This document shows, piece after piece, positions 12,301-18,300 of a stretch of DNA of 21,800 nt (within the stretch, counting starts at the first letter, position 1; every line of letters starts with the position of its first letter). The position numbers and the translations under genes are program-made. Origin of the DNA: a virus. The notes under the pieces are model-generated. The model was given only the letters and a program-made list of their open reading frames with translations. It was not told the origin of the DNA and made no database searches. The stretch lies in IMG/VR virus record IMGVR_UViG_3300020166_001479, positions 1 to 21,800 of that record; one strand, 5' to 3'.

Positions 12301-15296
12301 TAAACTAAAATATCCGATGGACTTAGAGTTGCCGGAATAACATTTAATTTAAATCTATTTTTTTGATATTGTGTAGCAAAATATGTTTGCAACTGATATT
12401 GCTTGGACTTTTCTTTTATCTTAACCCATTGATTTACATATGCACTATCTTTATTTTTAAAATTTTGTTTAGCATTTAATTTGTTTGTTGTAGAAGTTAC
12501 GCTGTTTTCGTTGCCGTCCTCGAAACTAAATGTGTCATTGGCAACATAGTCAAGAAACACAATATCCCCAACATTATCAATGTTTTTGTAGCTTAGGCGT
12601 ATTCCTAGCTCTTTATCTTTTACACCAGTGCCAATTTTATAACCGAACAACTTGTTTCCAGCAAAGTTACTACCACTATAAGTTGCAGTATCGCTAATGC
12701 TGATATTATTACTGTCGTACAAATCAAACAAAGGTGCTTGGTTATCTTGTGACTTTGTTTGGGAAAGTTTCCATTCATTATTATAATAATGCCAATTGGT
12801 TCCTTGGTTTTTTGTACCTAGTTCTGACAGAATTACATCTCCATCTTTGACGGTACCAACTGCTTCTAAATGAATTTGTTGACCAAAAACATAAGTTGTT
12901 GATATATTGCTTCCAGCATCTGGTGCTGTTTCAAATTCGATAGTCTGGCCACTAGCGGTATATAAAAAACCAGCTTCGTCAGCAAGAACACCGTCAATAG
13001 TTACAGATAGCCTAATGCTACTGGTTATGTTAAAATTTAAATCAAATTCAGTAGTAGATCCATCGCCAACAAAGTTTAAATTTCTATTATTCTGTTCTGA
13101 TTCAACTGTAACCCATCTTACTTCCCAAATAGTCTGCTTAACAGTAGTACTTGGATCCTTTGTAAAAATTACACGATTGCCATTAACTAGTGGTATACCG
13201 TCGCTGTAGTACCCACTGATTGCGCCATCTACTGATTCAACAGCCACACCTTCAACATTGCTTAGTACATCAGTTTCGTTTGTATCTACTACTGTTACTG
13301 TATCCTTATAAAACGATCCAGAATTATACAACTGAAGTCCTGCATCAAATTCAATGATAGGACGTTTTGCACGGCTTTGTTGATCTAGTGTTGGTACATA
13401 ATTGTTATAAGAATTTGTGTTATTAATTACACTTTCATGGAACCAACGGTTCTGTCGTGTCCATGCACTACCATCACGGCTGTTTCTTTTAATTCCGATG
13501 TATTGTTTTTGTTCTGGCGCAGGTTGACTTTTATCAAATGCTTGTCCATCAAAGAAATCAGCATCAAATGGAGTACTAATTGTATCAAGCCATGATTCGG
13601 GTGTATTTAAATCATCAACTGCTATAAGGTCAATTGCGGTACCAACTCCTTCGACATAATACTCGCGATTTTCGTATTCGGCTGGAACAGTTGTACCACT
13701 AAATCTTACTTTGAGTCCGTTCTCAAACACCACACCAGTTGGACTGGTATAATTTTCTAAACCTAGTATTGTATCTACATTGATATTTAAGTTGTTGTCT
13801 TGGTCAACTAATTCAATTACACCATTGATATTTGGATCAATGCTATCTTGATAGTAAAGAAAATCCAAGTTAGCAGTAATAGGAGAAATTAATTCTAGTT
13901 TGTTATTAGCAGTTCTGTATACCTGCCTATTACTATATTGGGTACCTTCAGAAATATCAACTTTTTCATTTACACTAATACTCCCAGCTGGAGTTAGTTC
14001 AATAATGCCTTCGCTGTTAATATCAATATCAAACCAACCTAATTGATTTTCTAGTGAAACATCGCTACCGCGGTCAAAGTTAGACGCATCATACCCAACA
14101 TTTGTATTGTCAAATAGTGCAGGATCATACCAAGAATCAGACAAGTCGTATACTTCTAAATTACTTGTGTTAAATGTTCTACTGCTGGCATAATCAGATA
14201 ACACCCGATATACAGTATTTGCGTATATAACTAAATCATTCTCGGAGTACTGTGTTAATGCTTGCCAAGGCTGTGGAACACGATTTTCGTCGTCATCTTC
14301 TAGGAATAAGATAGTCTTGCCAGATAGGTTTCTTACATTATCAATGCCACTATGTTCGCTAATAAAGTCAGTGTATCTAGCATTCTGTACTTCAGTGTAT
14401 TTAAGTGCTCTTCTTTTTCCAACACTATACGCTACAAGATTTACAGTATCTGCTATAGGCATGTTTAAAAAGAAATTTTGCGCATCTTGCGTTGGTACAT
14501 TAAAAGTAACAGTTCCAACTTCGGCACCATTATTAACAACACCAAGCACATTCCTTGAGCTTAGATTAGTTTGCCAATCGTAACTTTCCTCTATGCCAGG
14601 TGTACCTTGAATAAAGAATCCATGGCCGTATTGATCTACATTAAATCTATAAGTGCCGCCTCTAGCTAATCGTAATACTGGACTTATTCTATCACCAGTA
14701 GTGCTAAAGCGATAACCCGACTGACTTAGTCTTGATATACTGTTTGTGCTAACATCAAAGACACTATTATCATAATTTTCAAAGTCATACAGACCATCAT
14801 TAACAGCATAAATGTCAGGTTGCAAAACGTCTATATCTAAATCAGTAGGAATTTCGCTTGCAAATACATTAACACTATCTGGGCCAGTGGGCAACCAATA
14901 ATAGCTACTATAGTTTACAAACTTATCAAAATCAAAAAATCCACTATAATTGTACTGGTCTGCAGCAAACACTCTATTGGGATTATTAGTTGTACCACCG
15001 TAACTGCTAATTTTGTCTAGTAAATCTGTATACCCACTGATAAACTTAATATTGTCATTATCATCAGCATATACTGCACTAGGCTCAAGTTGATAGTTCT
15101 GTCTATCAATATAATCTTCTGCTATATAACTATCGTACGGAGTTAATGCTGGATTAAATCTTCTACCAATATACCCATCAAGACGTCTAACTTCTGGTTC
15201 CGATATTAGTTGGTCAACGGTGGCTTGTAGTAATTTTTCATTGGTCTTGGTTTGAAAAATACTAGGTAAAAAATCTAAACTTTTTCTATATGCCAT
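381..15296 (-). CDS. Giant mosaic virion structural protein (4,971 aa), gp7 position
   Basis: This single uninterrupted 14.9-kb frame starts at ATG 15296, 15 bases after the gp6 stop, with a weak purine-rich GAAAG before it; coupling to gp6 is likely. The N-terminus (FLPSIFQTKTNEKLLQATVD, then LDGYIGRRFNPALTPYDSY) matches, as far as I recall, the very large 'virion structural protein' family of marine T4-like phages. Approximate domains: cupredoxin-like sandwich 198-285; GDGST beta modules near 740, 2500, 2625, 4450 and 4570; a helical, Trp-rich core 1125-1830; a seven-repeat FG-GAP-like propeller 2355-2970; a segment with NEVKPYHTKISEFV near 3550; glycine-rich GSGY repeats 3630-3680; a helical EF-hand/histidine insert 4125-4395; and an RGT module 4810-4910. 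No signal peptide or membrane segment was seen. It directly follows gp6, where T4 has gene 7, so a wedge-associated baseplate role is inferred. Homology to T4 gp7 (about 1,030 aa) is not demonstrated. Confidence 0.85.
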   Translation of the reverse strand: MAYRKSLDFLPSIFQTKTNEKLLQATVDQLISEPEVRRLDGYIGRRFNPALTPYDSYIAEDYIDRQNYQLEPSAVYADDNDNIKFISGYTDLLDKISSYGGTTNNPNRVFAADQYNYSGFFDFDKFVNYSSYYWLPTGPDSVNVFASEIPTDLDIDVLQPDIYAVNDGLYDFENYDNSVFDVSTNSISRLSQSGYRFSTTGDRISPVLRLARGGTYRFNVDQYGHGFFIQGTPGIEESYDWQTNLSSRNVLGVVNNGAEVGTVTFNVPTQDAQNFFLNMPIADTVNLVAYSVGKRRALKYTEVQNARYTDFISEHSGIDNVRNLSGKTILFLEDDDENRVPQPWQALTQYSENDLVIYANTVYRVLSDYASSRTFNTSNLEVYDLSDSWYDPALFDNTNVGYDASNFDRGSDVSLENQLGWFDIDINSEGIIELTPAGSISVNEKVDISEGTQYSNRQVYRTANNKLELISPITANLDFLYYQDSIDPNINGVIELVDQDNNLNINVDTILGLENYTSPTGVVFENGLKVRFSGTTVPAEYENREYYVEGVGTAIDLIAVDDLNTPESWLDTISTPFDADFFDGQAFDKSQPAPEQKQYIGIKRNSRDGSAWTRQNRWFHESVINNTNSYNNYVPTLDQQSRAKRPIIEFDAGLQLYNSGSFYKDTVTVVDTNETDVLSNVEGVAVESVDGAISGYYSDGIPLVNGNRVIFTKDPSTTVKQTIWEVRWVTVESEQNNRNLNFVGDGSTTEFDLNFNITSSIRLSVTIDGVLADEAGFLYTASGQTIEFETAPDAGSNISTTYVFGQQIHLEAVGTVKDGDVILSELGTKNQGTNWHYYNNEWKLSQTKSQDNQAPLFDLYDSNNISISDTATYSGSNFAGNKLFGYKIGTGVKDKELGIRLSYKNIDNVGDIVFLDYVANDTFSFEDGNENSVTSTTNKLNAKQNFKNKDSAYVNQWVKIKEKSKQYQLQTYFATQYQKNRFKLNVIPATLSPSDILVYKNNVALLTKDFDISIEGNIGFLDLNKDLAVNDKLDVKVFSNNYTNSSYWEIPSNLENNAKNQDIVELTLGQLRNHIGESFTKTNGVTGSFQGSNNIKDLPNVKLNGGKISQNAGAPHLANLFLNDTKANFVESLLYAQREYSVFKNKFIKLAEDMPLTDYTDPVKSVDEILTNLFQNKNEMFPFYYSDMVPGGNDYTKLLYTVTNNTIGTYYLSSAFDITTSSNRAVTVYINGQQLTYGKDYTFSKTQPVVVLNIAPERPDSNMYYVALNDGDVIEIREFSNTDGMHVPPTPSKLGLYPSTIPSMVTDGYTGSVRSVIRGHDGSLTVAFNDYRDSIILELEKRIYNNIKNRYNEDLFDIRSNIPGAFRVTDYNKAEFDNILSSNFGTWLGKNNLQLTNYDNFDSNDSFTWNYNQFTERNSNSKMIAGYWRGLYRYYYDTEQPNLRPWEMLGFAEEPSWWKNEYGPAPYTNGNSVLWDDLEVGKIRAGARQGTDSRYARPGLKRIIPVNDSGELLSPFESLAANTSIDTEGPWKFGDASPVESAWNQSSEYPYAIQLALALCKPAEYFGQLRDTNDQIVEKYSDSNQQWKFRSTGIRRKVEYVNGEVVNGVVTRSSGYLNWISDYAKSMNLDITEEVGKKLRNIDIRLAYKLGGYSDKKYLKLFADQSSPNSTNSSVLIPDNDFSIKLIKSSPRVSLTYSGVIVTNVGSGYSVTGYDQNRPYFVIEPSSNNRQTKVISAGSSTVEVAKNGNGKTAIVPYNTEFSSKAEVIDFLVSYGRHLERLGFNFNRKVKGENKLHNWDLAAEEFLFWSQQGWEDNIVITLSPMGDELEYRSSRGAVDAISNRPYGSRILNNNFDIISTNQYTASRDGRNFSLKTSNGQGIYLADLDVVDYEHVICLNNKTQFNDIIYQPELGNRQYRIKITGFKTADWDGTFGAAGFIINDNNVQAWKKGKNYYKGEIVTYKNLYYVASKNIPGATTFDTSSWLITEYNQLNSTLLPNLANRSAQPKSFYDFNDTNLELDADKLGKGLIGFSPRQYLDNLGISDTSQVKFYQGMIRQKGSNNSLDKLLRAKLDNFDGKAEIFEQWAVRDGSYGITDNVAQIRVPLNLNKDSIKNPVVVEVLDANDTPTTGRFSFKQKDLLTYKRPYSKNFISYRNAKSEVNDLTSAGFVRTDEVNYMSSNFDQLSNDIDDKVVDGSRVWIGRNDSNEWNVYRFTDSNIQLNTISISANGIATISVDAAHGLTDTDRVYVKTYPSSRFSNVYNIQTIIDDKTFTVESSFSAQNQINLNGEILKLVELYKDNITDISSSTPTNGWLNGDQFYIENATEAGWGVYEKQSRYNTVNRYVESARSLNDQLGVSIASARNNNYLLAGNNTSTVQAFKRNTTTGVLAEDAKLENISTGLVDFGATLSASSFGTAAIGSPLSGNVGYVHVAVHDTNNSFIIDQALSSSTQDASGEYGRSVAVSNNGGWLYVGQPGSNKVWAYQYITVTGNAFQTLSCDGSTATFTLTGDLADPSSIYALKIVNPAGKLLIPFRDYTLSSNDITFTTAPDFGEATVFLKSHYNLVEEITVPSGTGDQFGYSIATSDDGSQVIIGSPTADDHSTLLTDSGKVYIIDRTIESFYANGTTKVFTTDSAVQGNAKVTVDGIVKTVVTDYTITGNDTFTFITAPDTGSIVTIESNNFVLSETIDDFEDPQIAAQFGYSLDLCPNNCSLYIGAPYEDDSTIDGGKVHRFINQGRFFGNVSGTTANPVISSSSKLLINNFLVSFSTSDNLASIVETINTANIPGITASSSNNKLKIDTDRVVFADKLNLVSVAGSFFADTGIDVYASQQVIASPRNKNYNNFGKVVKVNTDASYLAVGSDQGDARLLTTFDAGATSFDNTATTISSLKTQSGSVFVYQLISKPNSTADNPAELILAEELAPNDIKEFDRFGTAIDFSNNTIYVGAPGSDYKEVSTGGIVYSFTNTSAKDTWELLRSESPKLDLNLINKVYLYNTVSGEKIVDLDIIDPAKGFVTGVAKQEISYQTEIDPATYSDTTNAIGGVVWGSEHSNEIWWNTALTQWTEYAQDDIEYRAANWGFSFPGSTIMCAEWTESTESPENYKDANNPSAYALDTSNFNVFSEYNQKTGKFDTKYYFWVVGKTRAPKGVNNRNLSTVQIEELISNPKLNNVPFVAFYDSNCFGIYNVSRFVQDDTAIVVDYDVAQNNGVFHNEYKIIADGDKNSIPTAKTVTKLIDSLAGQDKEGNLVPDIALNNFEKYGIGFRPRQTMFVDRARAVRESIAYMNRFFVSISAVYSKDISDVIASDPLPSVTEYNEAVNNRVELDYLVTGILATGYKVLVKSDETTRNRWVIYNLQANNTWVKHRIQSYNNARYIEYVNWSDPDVDVPAVVETVVDFEYNLQSLTASEGDFVKIRDNGDGLFKIVLRQNNSWNTVQQENGTIQIKESIWKTSKNLQGWDQDGFGLQLFDDWPSLEIQNIMRSVYNKVFADGDSVEKNQWFLHMIKYAVTENQYNDWAFKTSLIKVNQTQRALQQIPVYQQDNQDSIRQYINEVKPYHTKISEFVLSYNGTDTASTKTTDFDLPAYYNFATNQYRSPTGQTVEDDIVLNLEPYIDWTNNYTLQMSSVDVSHKGSGYIVPPVLTVTGGGGSGAKLEATINNGSITSVTVVSPGSGYITTPTITIGIETSDPALLAPRLVNTKVRSFDTTIKFDRVATSAGWLVHFKNASGEDVNVKSESISRTTGAGGVIDEVLDILSKGAWIGSDIYPVAGVPNYRFVDNTSGRVQFYERRDTRGWTPELLQTAIQELGASVGTNSIDVSGTTVTEDGSLASFMSSVLPWTKGLTYYQGEYIGNNNKLYLVDQQFTAGSSFTSENLTESSGADLVSHLDRITAFYQPNDGMLGKDLSQLVDGVVFPGINVAGANFNQNPGFDASNFDIEGLDSSVIGPEGVPVIDPAVLDQTLYSKFLDTTLGTAPEDIITQGGKFLDTYHSHAPEEMVPGRVYDTLDIRVHTLATNTAAQDINFGIDWNLTSYRTNGVTKRFGFDLDNNHIGDHFMVYLKNGGPRYRDIADSGQEVAFSSEADPEYNNGTIINVTGDGSDFFKREVTTNGVRVMGAGTVGGQTAVPDAWLEKVARMVELFTDPNGAGINEEYQRNLIQTLSGDAGTYHAGQPTIQRVARGAGADYTPNFLTDAGVISWNLTNLFDNTVQNDMVWYLNSTGDGYGDGDIDAQEVIEHVFHTLHMHGLPADDIKLYQFLASDWQTGDLYAAMEEAYDAGKWDPSGYQSPSDAWKTDADAFEVAAKEYLFLLNFAMFEYTELWDGGSLAPEWTDDMRTQAGIQANNPLGYAFHNTYIATAISKPSLATIRSIFQDGNTPAQDDPRLAGAPGYIANSIPEGSYYATNQTQSYTVDYSTNEIVFESAPADNDVLQIYNVRLQGESIIVNEHFEADGSTTAFTAIAPFSKIANHIVLVNGVETQDGDLVLDIQDSNRTAILFNNAPSDGSHIHFVGSSNSDKNTISKPYTQLEMVSDVNRSVVLDETIRYDRSKDTVLVVEFDGNRLRPGNTNYYTGDGSTAVYQLPTSAAEEYSSLTFAEVNVWVDGVRQDASDYELSDADGSSIPTVTFFVAPVANANISITYTTDAEYYYDAADNTVRISDDIDVSNGSLLAITSFSSHDVYRIKTKVFVGSEQLSKITDVDIKFDTVGFDNELFDSTSSVSILDIAYPIDSDQTNSSEIMVSINGRKMAPNIDYTVSNNGTDSFINFADSIVINETDVIVITWSIATEYKTASTFQIFKDMNNSTSYNRLSTMESTVLARNLNLTDTEIVVEDASNLADPGPQYSMPGVVFINAERITYYTKTGNTLGQIRRGTSGTGSQTQHKVGDLVIDASERTVIPGRKGLDAGAYVWYNENETLDNPSDGTGLQAANTIPAKFLTEKTGIVVSRSAVDSEINTYIQAGYVEDGYIE
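575..875 (-). other. C-terminal module of giant protein with INAERITYY and LGQIRRGTSGT
   Basis: Residues about 4810-4910 carry STVLARNLNLTDTEIVVEDA, then PGVVFINAERITYYTK, then TLGQIRRGTSGTG followed by QHKVGDLVIDAS. The pattern 'value at strand, E-R-I-x-Y, short loop, R-G-T, H-x-x-G-x-x-V' recurs in phage and prophage structural proteins and is probably a small beta domain. Its place near the C-terminus suggests an attachment or capping module. The function is unknown to me. Confidence 0.5.
2110..2925 (-). other. Helical insert domain of giant protein with EF-hand-like loop and His cluster
   Basis: Residues about 4125-4395 differ in style from the beta-rich surroundings. They begin VPDAWLEKVARMVELFTDPN, are rich in helix formers, Trp, Tyr and His, and end near TIRSIFQDGNTPAQDD. 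The 12-residue loop DGYGDGDIDAQE (4224-4235) fits the EF-hand pattern at positions 1, 5, 6, 8, 9 and 12; only position 3 (Tyr) departs from it. It runs straight into a helix with H4239, H4242, H4245 and H4247 beside E4238. Calcium binding is a reasonable inference, and a second metal site is possible. No HExxH protease motif is present. I have an uncertain memory of similar segments in secreted marine bacterial or eukaryotic proteins but cannot name a family. Confidence 0.55.
4255..4415 (-). repeat. Glycine-rich GSGY beta repeats in giant protein
   Basis: Residues about 3630-3680 hold two copies of a short repeat: HKGSGYIVPPVLTVTGGGGS and then VVSPGSGYITTPTITI, joined by GAKLEATINNGSITSVTV. 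The pattern 'GSGY-x-x-x-P-x-(V/I)-T' is common in phage fibres and surface proteins and probably forms stacked beta strands. An isolated related copy, VTNVGSGYSV, occurs much nearer the N-terminus (DNA about 10170-10200). Confidence 0.65.
6385..8235 (-). other. Seven FG-GAP-like repeats, predicted beta-propeller in giant protein
   Basis: Seven consecutive segments start with an (F/Y/L)-G-x-(S/T/A) core and most end in a (V/I)G-x-P or AG-type strand. They begin near residues 2355 (LGVSIASA), 2403 (FGATLSAS), 2457 (YGRSVAVSNN), 2576 (FGYSIATSDDG), 2699 (FGYSLDLCPNN), 2844 (FGKVVKVNTD) and 2933 (FGTAIDFSNN). Typical continuations are LYVGQPG, VIIGSPTADD, LYIGAPYEDD and IYVGAPGSD, followed by GKVYIID, GGKVHRF or GGIVYSF. 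This is the FG-GAP pattern of integrin-alpha-type propellers. Spacing is widened between some blades by inserted modules: GDGST-type between 3/4 and 4/5, and a flagellin-IN-like stretch between 5/6. Seven blades match a closed propeller. Acidic residues after the IG-x-P strand could bind calcium, though the full DxNxDG loop is mostly degenerate. Confidence 0.7.
6885..7080 (-). other. Flagellin-IN-like insert between propeller blades 5 and 6
   Basis: Residues about 2740-2805 read KLLINNFLVSFSTSDNLASI, then VETINTANIPGITASSSNNK and LKIDTD. The order 'strand, I-V-x-x-I-N, A-x-I-P-G-I-T-A-S, short turn, L-x-I-x-T/D' resembles the IN repeat of flagellin and of flagellar hook-associated proteins. 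That makes it a small alpha/beta insertion carried on the propeller. The resemblance is by eye only. Confidence 0.4.
14440..14705 (-). other. Cupredoxin-like beta-sandwich near N-terminus of giant protein
   Basis: Residues about 198-285 contain SPVLRLARGGTYRFNVDQYG followed by HGFFIQG, then NNGAEVGTVTFNVPTQDAQN. The pattern 'P-x-L-x-L-x-R-G-x-T-Y-x-F-x-V, G-H-x-F-x-I, V-x-N-x-G-x-x-x-G-T-V-x-F-x-V-P' recurs in virion proteins of marine phages and resembles a cupredoxin-type sandwich. The usual type-1 copper ligand set (His-Cys-His) is not evident, so a structural role is more likely than metal binding. Confidence 0.5.
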
Positions 15297-15311
15297 CTAT
15301 ACGTATCTTTC

Positions 15312-18300
15312 TTATGTAGTTTTCAAACCAAGAGGAGTGTATCCTCCAAATATGTTAATTGACTGGTTGCTTTGTAGTTGAGTCGCTGTTACACTATCTA
15401 TTATTTCAACATCGTTAACTGTTGCGCTGCTGATAAAAATTTCATTTGTGTTGCAAATAATTTGAAATAATTCTCCGAAGCTTTGACTTGATGTTTTAGG
15501 AACAATAACAACACTACCAATGTCCTGTGACAGTTCTTGATGCAAATAAGCACCTAGTTCACTGAAGTAAAATGTATCACCAAAGTCCCAGTTTTCGATA
15601 TCAAAATATTCGTTAATAATGTCAATTACTCTTGTTCTAATCTCACTATTACTTATCCTACTATTTTCTGCACGTACAACTTTAAACGTTGCTTGCAACT
15701 CACTATTAGCTTTAGAACCAAACAATACTTTAAATCCAGCACCGTTAAACGAAATACTATCACTAACACTTTTTACATTATTAAGATCCTGATAAGCAAC
15801 ACTCATGTCTACTAATGTTGGCTTTTCTGGTTCTTCGATTAATCCAGTTGTGTCGGACAAATAAATTCTATATTGATTGTTATATGCTTCTGTTAGAATA
15901 TACATGTCAATTATATTACTAGCACTCGGGTCAATACGTTTGTCATTTGGACTATTGTGACGATATTGAAAGTTTAATTTGTCTCTGCCAACACGAACAA
16001 TATAGTTTGTAGTATCACTAATTGTACGGACGTCTTCAACTAATGTTAATTCATAAAATTTCTTGTCGGTATTTGCATAAAAGATTGTTCCAATTTTGTA
16101 AGCATACCTGCCATCATTTTTAATTGCTTCTAATGTTGCAAATCTTGTTACTACATTTGAGCTATCAAAATAACGATATCTTTCGATATTATCGTAATCA
16201 AGGTATTTTTCAAAAAATACTAATTTATTTAAAGGATTAGTACTTGCATCAACAATAGTATCAAATACTCGAGGATTATCTGGCACACTATCATTGTCGC
16301 TATCAGCATAGGTAATTTTAACTTTACTATCGTCGCTGTATCCGTCGGCAAAATTTACAGTATTATAAATTTCATAACTTAATTCTGTAGGCAAGAAATT
16401 ACTACTGTCAGGCAAAGTATTACCTTTAAGTATGTTTACTTGATCTTTAATTACCGAGGCATTTCTACTATCATAAACTTGTGTAGCCGAATCAAAATAA
16501 AATCTTGTTTCTGCTTCGCTTCCCCAGAAAAAGTTTAATCTTCTTTGCAATACAGTATACCGCCCTAATCCTTCATTGGTCATTAGCACATGCCAGCTAG
16601 CATCAAGATTGCTTCTGCTAGCATTTCCTGCATTGCCTAAATCAAACGCACTACCACTTTTAATATCACTTGGGTTTACAATAGCCCAGACACGAGTTTC
16701 TTGGTCATAACGCAGTGCAAAATCTTCATTGTTGATAATTTTTCTACTAATAGTCTGTGATAATGTAGCAGAAAGATTAGTGTTATATACTGGATAAATT
16801 TCTACCAGTTCAGCACCATTGGGCACATTTTCTGTTAGTACAACTGGGCCTGGGCCTTGGGTTTGATTGTTTAGCCATCCATTGCCAAGTGCAGTACCGT
16901 CATCGACTACACTCTTAACACTAGCCCATAGTTCAGTAACTTGACCGTCTTGGGTCGGAGTACCTTCAGACAGTGATCTATCAATATCAAAGTAAAATCC
17001 AGTCGGTGCTCGGAACAACAACAAAGATCCTGGTTCGATAAACTTTCTATTGTTGGCAGTAAAGTTACCAACTTGCTGTACTTCGTACGAGTCAACATCG
17101 GTACTTAATACAAAAAATCCTGTACTAGTAGTAGCTTCTGCAGTTCCTTTAATCCAGAATGTAACAGGAGGTACTTTGGTACTATAACTATAGTAATAAA
17201 GATTTATACTTTCTTTGGCTTTGAGTATATTGCTCAATTCATTGGAAATAAAACTCTGCACATCAGCTGCAGTAGTCCAATTGAGTTTACTACTAAAGTT
17301 GTCTTCTTCTTTATATGTATATCCATCTTCGCAGAAAATGTTAGTACTACTATACTTTCCAGTAACATCTTTGAGTTCTAAAAATCTACTAATGCCGCTG
17401 CTAGTTCTGTTAACACTTTTAATTTTTAATATGTCTCCATACTTGATGTACGGAACTGTATTATAGTCTTCACCGTTAACCATTCGATTTTGGCTATAAA
17501 AATTCTGCGGTGCTTTAATTTTAATTTGGTTTAAACTTTCTCTTGTGCTTGCATTACTAATAGTGCTTTGCAAAGACAAAGTCAGTCTGAGTCGTTCGGT
17601 TTTGCCTGCTTTTGTTATGTACGGAAGATCTACGTTAACGTTTTGCATTTCGCTTGGCGATATAGTATAACTAAGGCCATTGCTGGTTCTAGTTACTGCT
17701 CTAAAAATTCCAACAGGTACTTCACTGAAAACTCCGTCGCCAAATACATAATCTACTTGGTCATTTGCTCTACTGTACACACTGAATATTTTTCTGTTTT
17801 CTTGAGCTACACTATTGTAGATAACATTGCTATCACGTAGTTGCTCAACTTCGGTCCATTGGTCCAGGTATGCGCCTGCATTATTAATTTCAAATAACCA
17901 GGTGTCAGTATTGTTGATGTTATCAACATTTAAACTTACTAGTCTGTTAGGAATTCTTTCACCGATAGTAAAATCAAGATTGTTCAAGTTGCCTTGTTTA
18001 AACCCTACAAAGAAACCAGTATTAGGACTACGATTACCTTCGCTATCGTTCTTATATAAGAATCCAAAACTTTCCCCAGGTCTAGGAGACTTTTCGTAAA
18101 CACCATCTGTATTGCTTAGTCCAACATTGTATATGTCAAAACTCATACTAATATTATCAACTGAGCTATTGAAGTTTAACAATGGTATTTGATTTGGTCT
18201 AGTACTAAATTCATAAAGATCGTGTCTAGTGTCGCCGATCCTTAGACTACTTGCTGGTTTGCCAACCCGCTGATTATTTGCTAACACACTGTTAACTATT

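Noticed and set aside
1713-14583. Many plus-strand frames of 62-163 codons across the giant gene
   Set aside because: All are antisense to one continuous 4,971-codon frame with clear domain content. None has a recognisable product or a convincing ribosome site.
15332-15346. Hairpin at the end of gp6 as a terminator
   Set aside because: The stem is only 5 bp with no U-run, it lies in coding sequence, and the downstream gene is 15 bases after the gp6 stop. Termination here is unlikely.
16907-18099. Antisense and alternative frames across gp6
   Set aside because: They overlap well-conserved gp6 sequence and have no family signature.
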